Under the pieces are notes generated by a model, which was given only the letters and a program-made list of their open reading frames with translations, made no database searches and had not been told where the DNA came from. This document shows, piece by piece, positions 63,473 through 64,000 of a stretch of DNA of 64,000 nucleotides. The stretch's first letter is position 1, and each line of letters starts with the position of its first letter. The stretch is from positions 1,364,001 to 1,428,000 of the forward strand of contig CAVOTL010000005.1 in the NCBI GenBank assembly GCA_963699345.1, read 5' to 3'. Source of the stretch: Bog-756 sp963699345 (lineage in GTDB: Bacteria; Actinomycetota; Acidimicrobiia; Acidimicrobiales; RAAP-2). A program made the translations under genes and the position numbers.

Positions 63473-64000
63473 TGGGAGCTCCTCGGGGTGGATGCCGCGT
63501 CGGCCGCCATGGCCTCGGCGAACGAGTCGAGTGTGGGGGCGATGGTGGCCGTCGGGCCGACCACGCCGGCGAGGGCCTCCACCGTCTTCAGACCGTGGCC
63601 GGTGACCATGGCCACCACCCGCTCGTCGGAGCGGACGACCCCCTGGGCGGCCAGCTTGGCCAGGGTGGCGATGGTGACGCCGCCGGCGGTCTCGGCGAAG
63701 ATGCCCTCGGTGCGGGCGAGCAGCCGGATGCCGTCCAGGACCTCCTCGTCGGTCACGGAGGCGCAGGACCCCCCCGACGAACGGATGGCGTCGAGCGCGT
63801 ACCAGCCGTCGGCCGGGTTGCCGATGGCCAGCGATTTGGCGATGGTGTCCGGCTTGACCGGCCGGATGGCGTCCGTGCCCTCGGCGAAGGCCGTCGCCAC
63901 CGGCGAGCACCCGGCCGCCTGGGCCCCCGACACCCGGACGGACGGCTCCTCGTCGAGCAGCCCGACCTTGTACAGCTCGGCGAAGCCCTTGGCCACCTTG
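63469..64000 (-). CDS. thrC: Threonine synthase (C-terminal part, cut by window end)
   Basis: The visible 177 residues are the C-terminal half of a fold-type II PLP enzyme: KGFAELYKVGLLDEEPSVRV, SGAQAAGCSPVATAFAEGTD, RPVKPDTIAKSLAIGNPADG, IRLLARTEGIFAETAGGVTI (family signature E-x-A-G-G) and VVAMVTGHGLKTVEALAG. The S-L-A-I-G-N-P-x-D and T-G-H-G-L-K motifs identify threonine synthase. The PLP Lys lies outside the window. The stop overlaps the sulfur-carrier start. Confidence 0.92.
   Translation of the reverse strand, partial: KVAKGFAELYKVGLLDEEPSVRVSGAQAAGCSPVATAFAEGTDAIRPVKPDTIAKSLAIGNPADGWYALDAIRSSGGSCASVTDEEVLDGIRLLARTEGIFAETAGGVTIATLAKLAAQGVVRSDERVVAMVTGHGLKTVEALAGVVGPTATIAPTLDSFAEAMAADAASTPRSSQ

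Overview
The window is high-GC (about 70 % by eye) DNA from an Actinomycetota-type bacterium. The gene content fits a soil or freshwater actinobacterium, possibly of the Acidimicrobiia. Evidence: F420-type PPOX proteins, a DUF222/HNH endonuclease, TetR- and MarR-controlled catabolic genes, an aa3-type cytochrome oxidase with CtaG, and a Kdp system with its own two-component pair. The placement is inference; no rRNA is present.

A feature of the whole window is the high density of broken reading frames. Roughly half of the recognisable proteins continue in another frame part-way through a conserved domain. In the breaks I resolved base by base, deleting one surplus G or C usually restores the family sequence; a few need a base added. 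Intact genes (kdpB, kdpC, coxB, trxA, paiB-like, both transposases) sit next to broken ones. The simplest reading is uncorrected indel error in a long-read or metagenome assembly. Broken genes are therefore listed as CDS over their full extent, with the break stated.

Layout. 0-3.7 kb: TetR regulator with a perfect palindromic operator controlling a SnoaL-like protein and a membrane protein, then two secreted proteins (collagen-like/tail-collar; IPT/TIG) and a GNAT. 3.7-15.4 kb: small housekeeping and stress genes (hydrolase, PaiB-like, a LuxR-type two-component pair divergent from a PspC protein, VOC proteins, isochorismatase, F420 PPOX, DinB, GNAT), MarR divergent from an extradiol dioxygenase, thioredoxin and a lipoprotein FKBP. 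15.5-20.1 kb: DUF222/HNH endonuclease, larB-larC (nickel-pincer cofactor), pheA, and tRNA-Ser(UGA). 20.1-21.3 kb: an IS481-type element directly behind the tRNA. 21.6-30.7 kb: a DUF3237/FAD-monooxygenase/hydrolase operon, TetR with SnoaL and PPOX genes, a 2-hydroxyacid dehydrogenase, a carotenoid oxygenase, a DUF6159 membrane protein and an AAC(6')-like GNAT.

30.7-39.2 kb: complete kdpF-A-B-C-D-E, high-affinity K+ uptake plus its sensor and regulator, with GTAA direct repeats in the leader. 39.3-50.0 kb: respiratory module, an operon of a cupredoxin-like protein, coxB, coxA and coxC, then (beyond an inserted IS with doubled ends) ctaG, a secreted protein, and an unusual fusion of a membrane domain with SCO1. 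The IS splits this copper/oxidase region. 50.1-64 kb: secreted IPT protein with an HEYAE motif, SDR, acyl-CoA ligase, two uncharacterised coupled genes, patatin, hexapeptide acyltransferase, methyltransferase, EthD protein, a P450-TetR pair with an almost ideal promoter and operator, a BI-1 family protein, and a thrC/sulfur-carrier pair cut by the window end.
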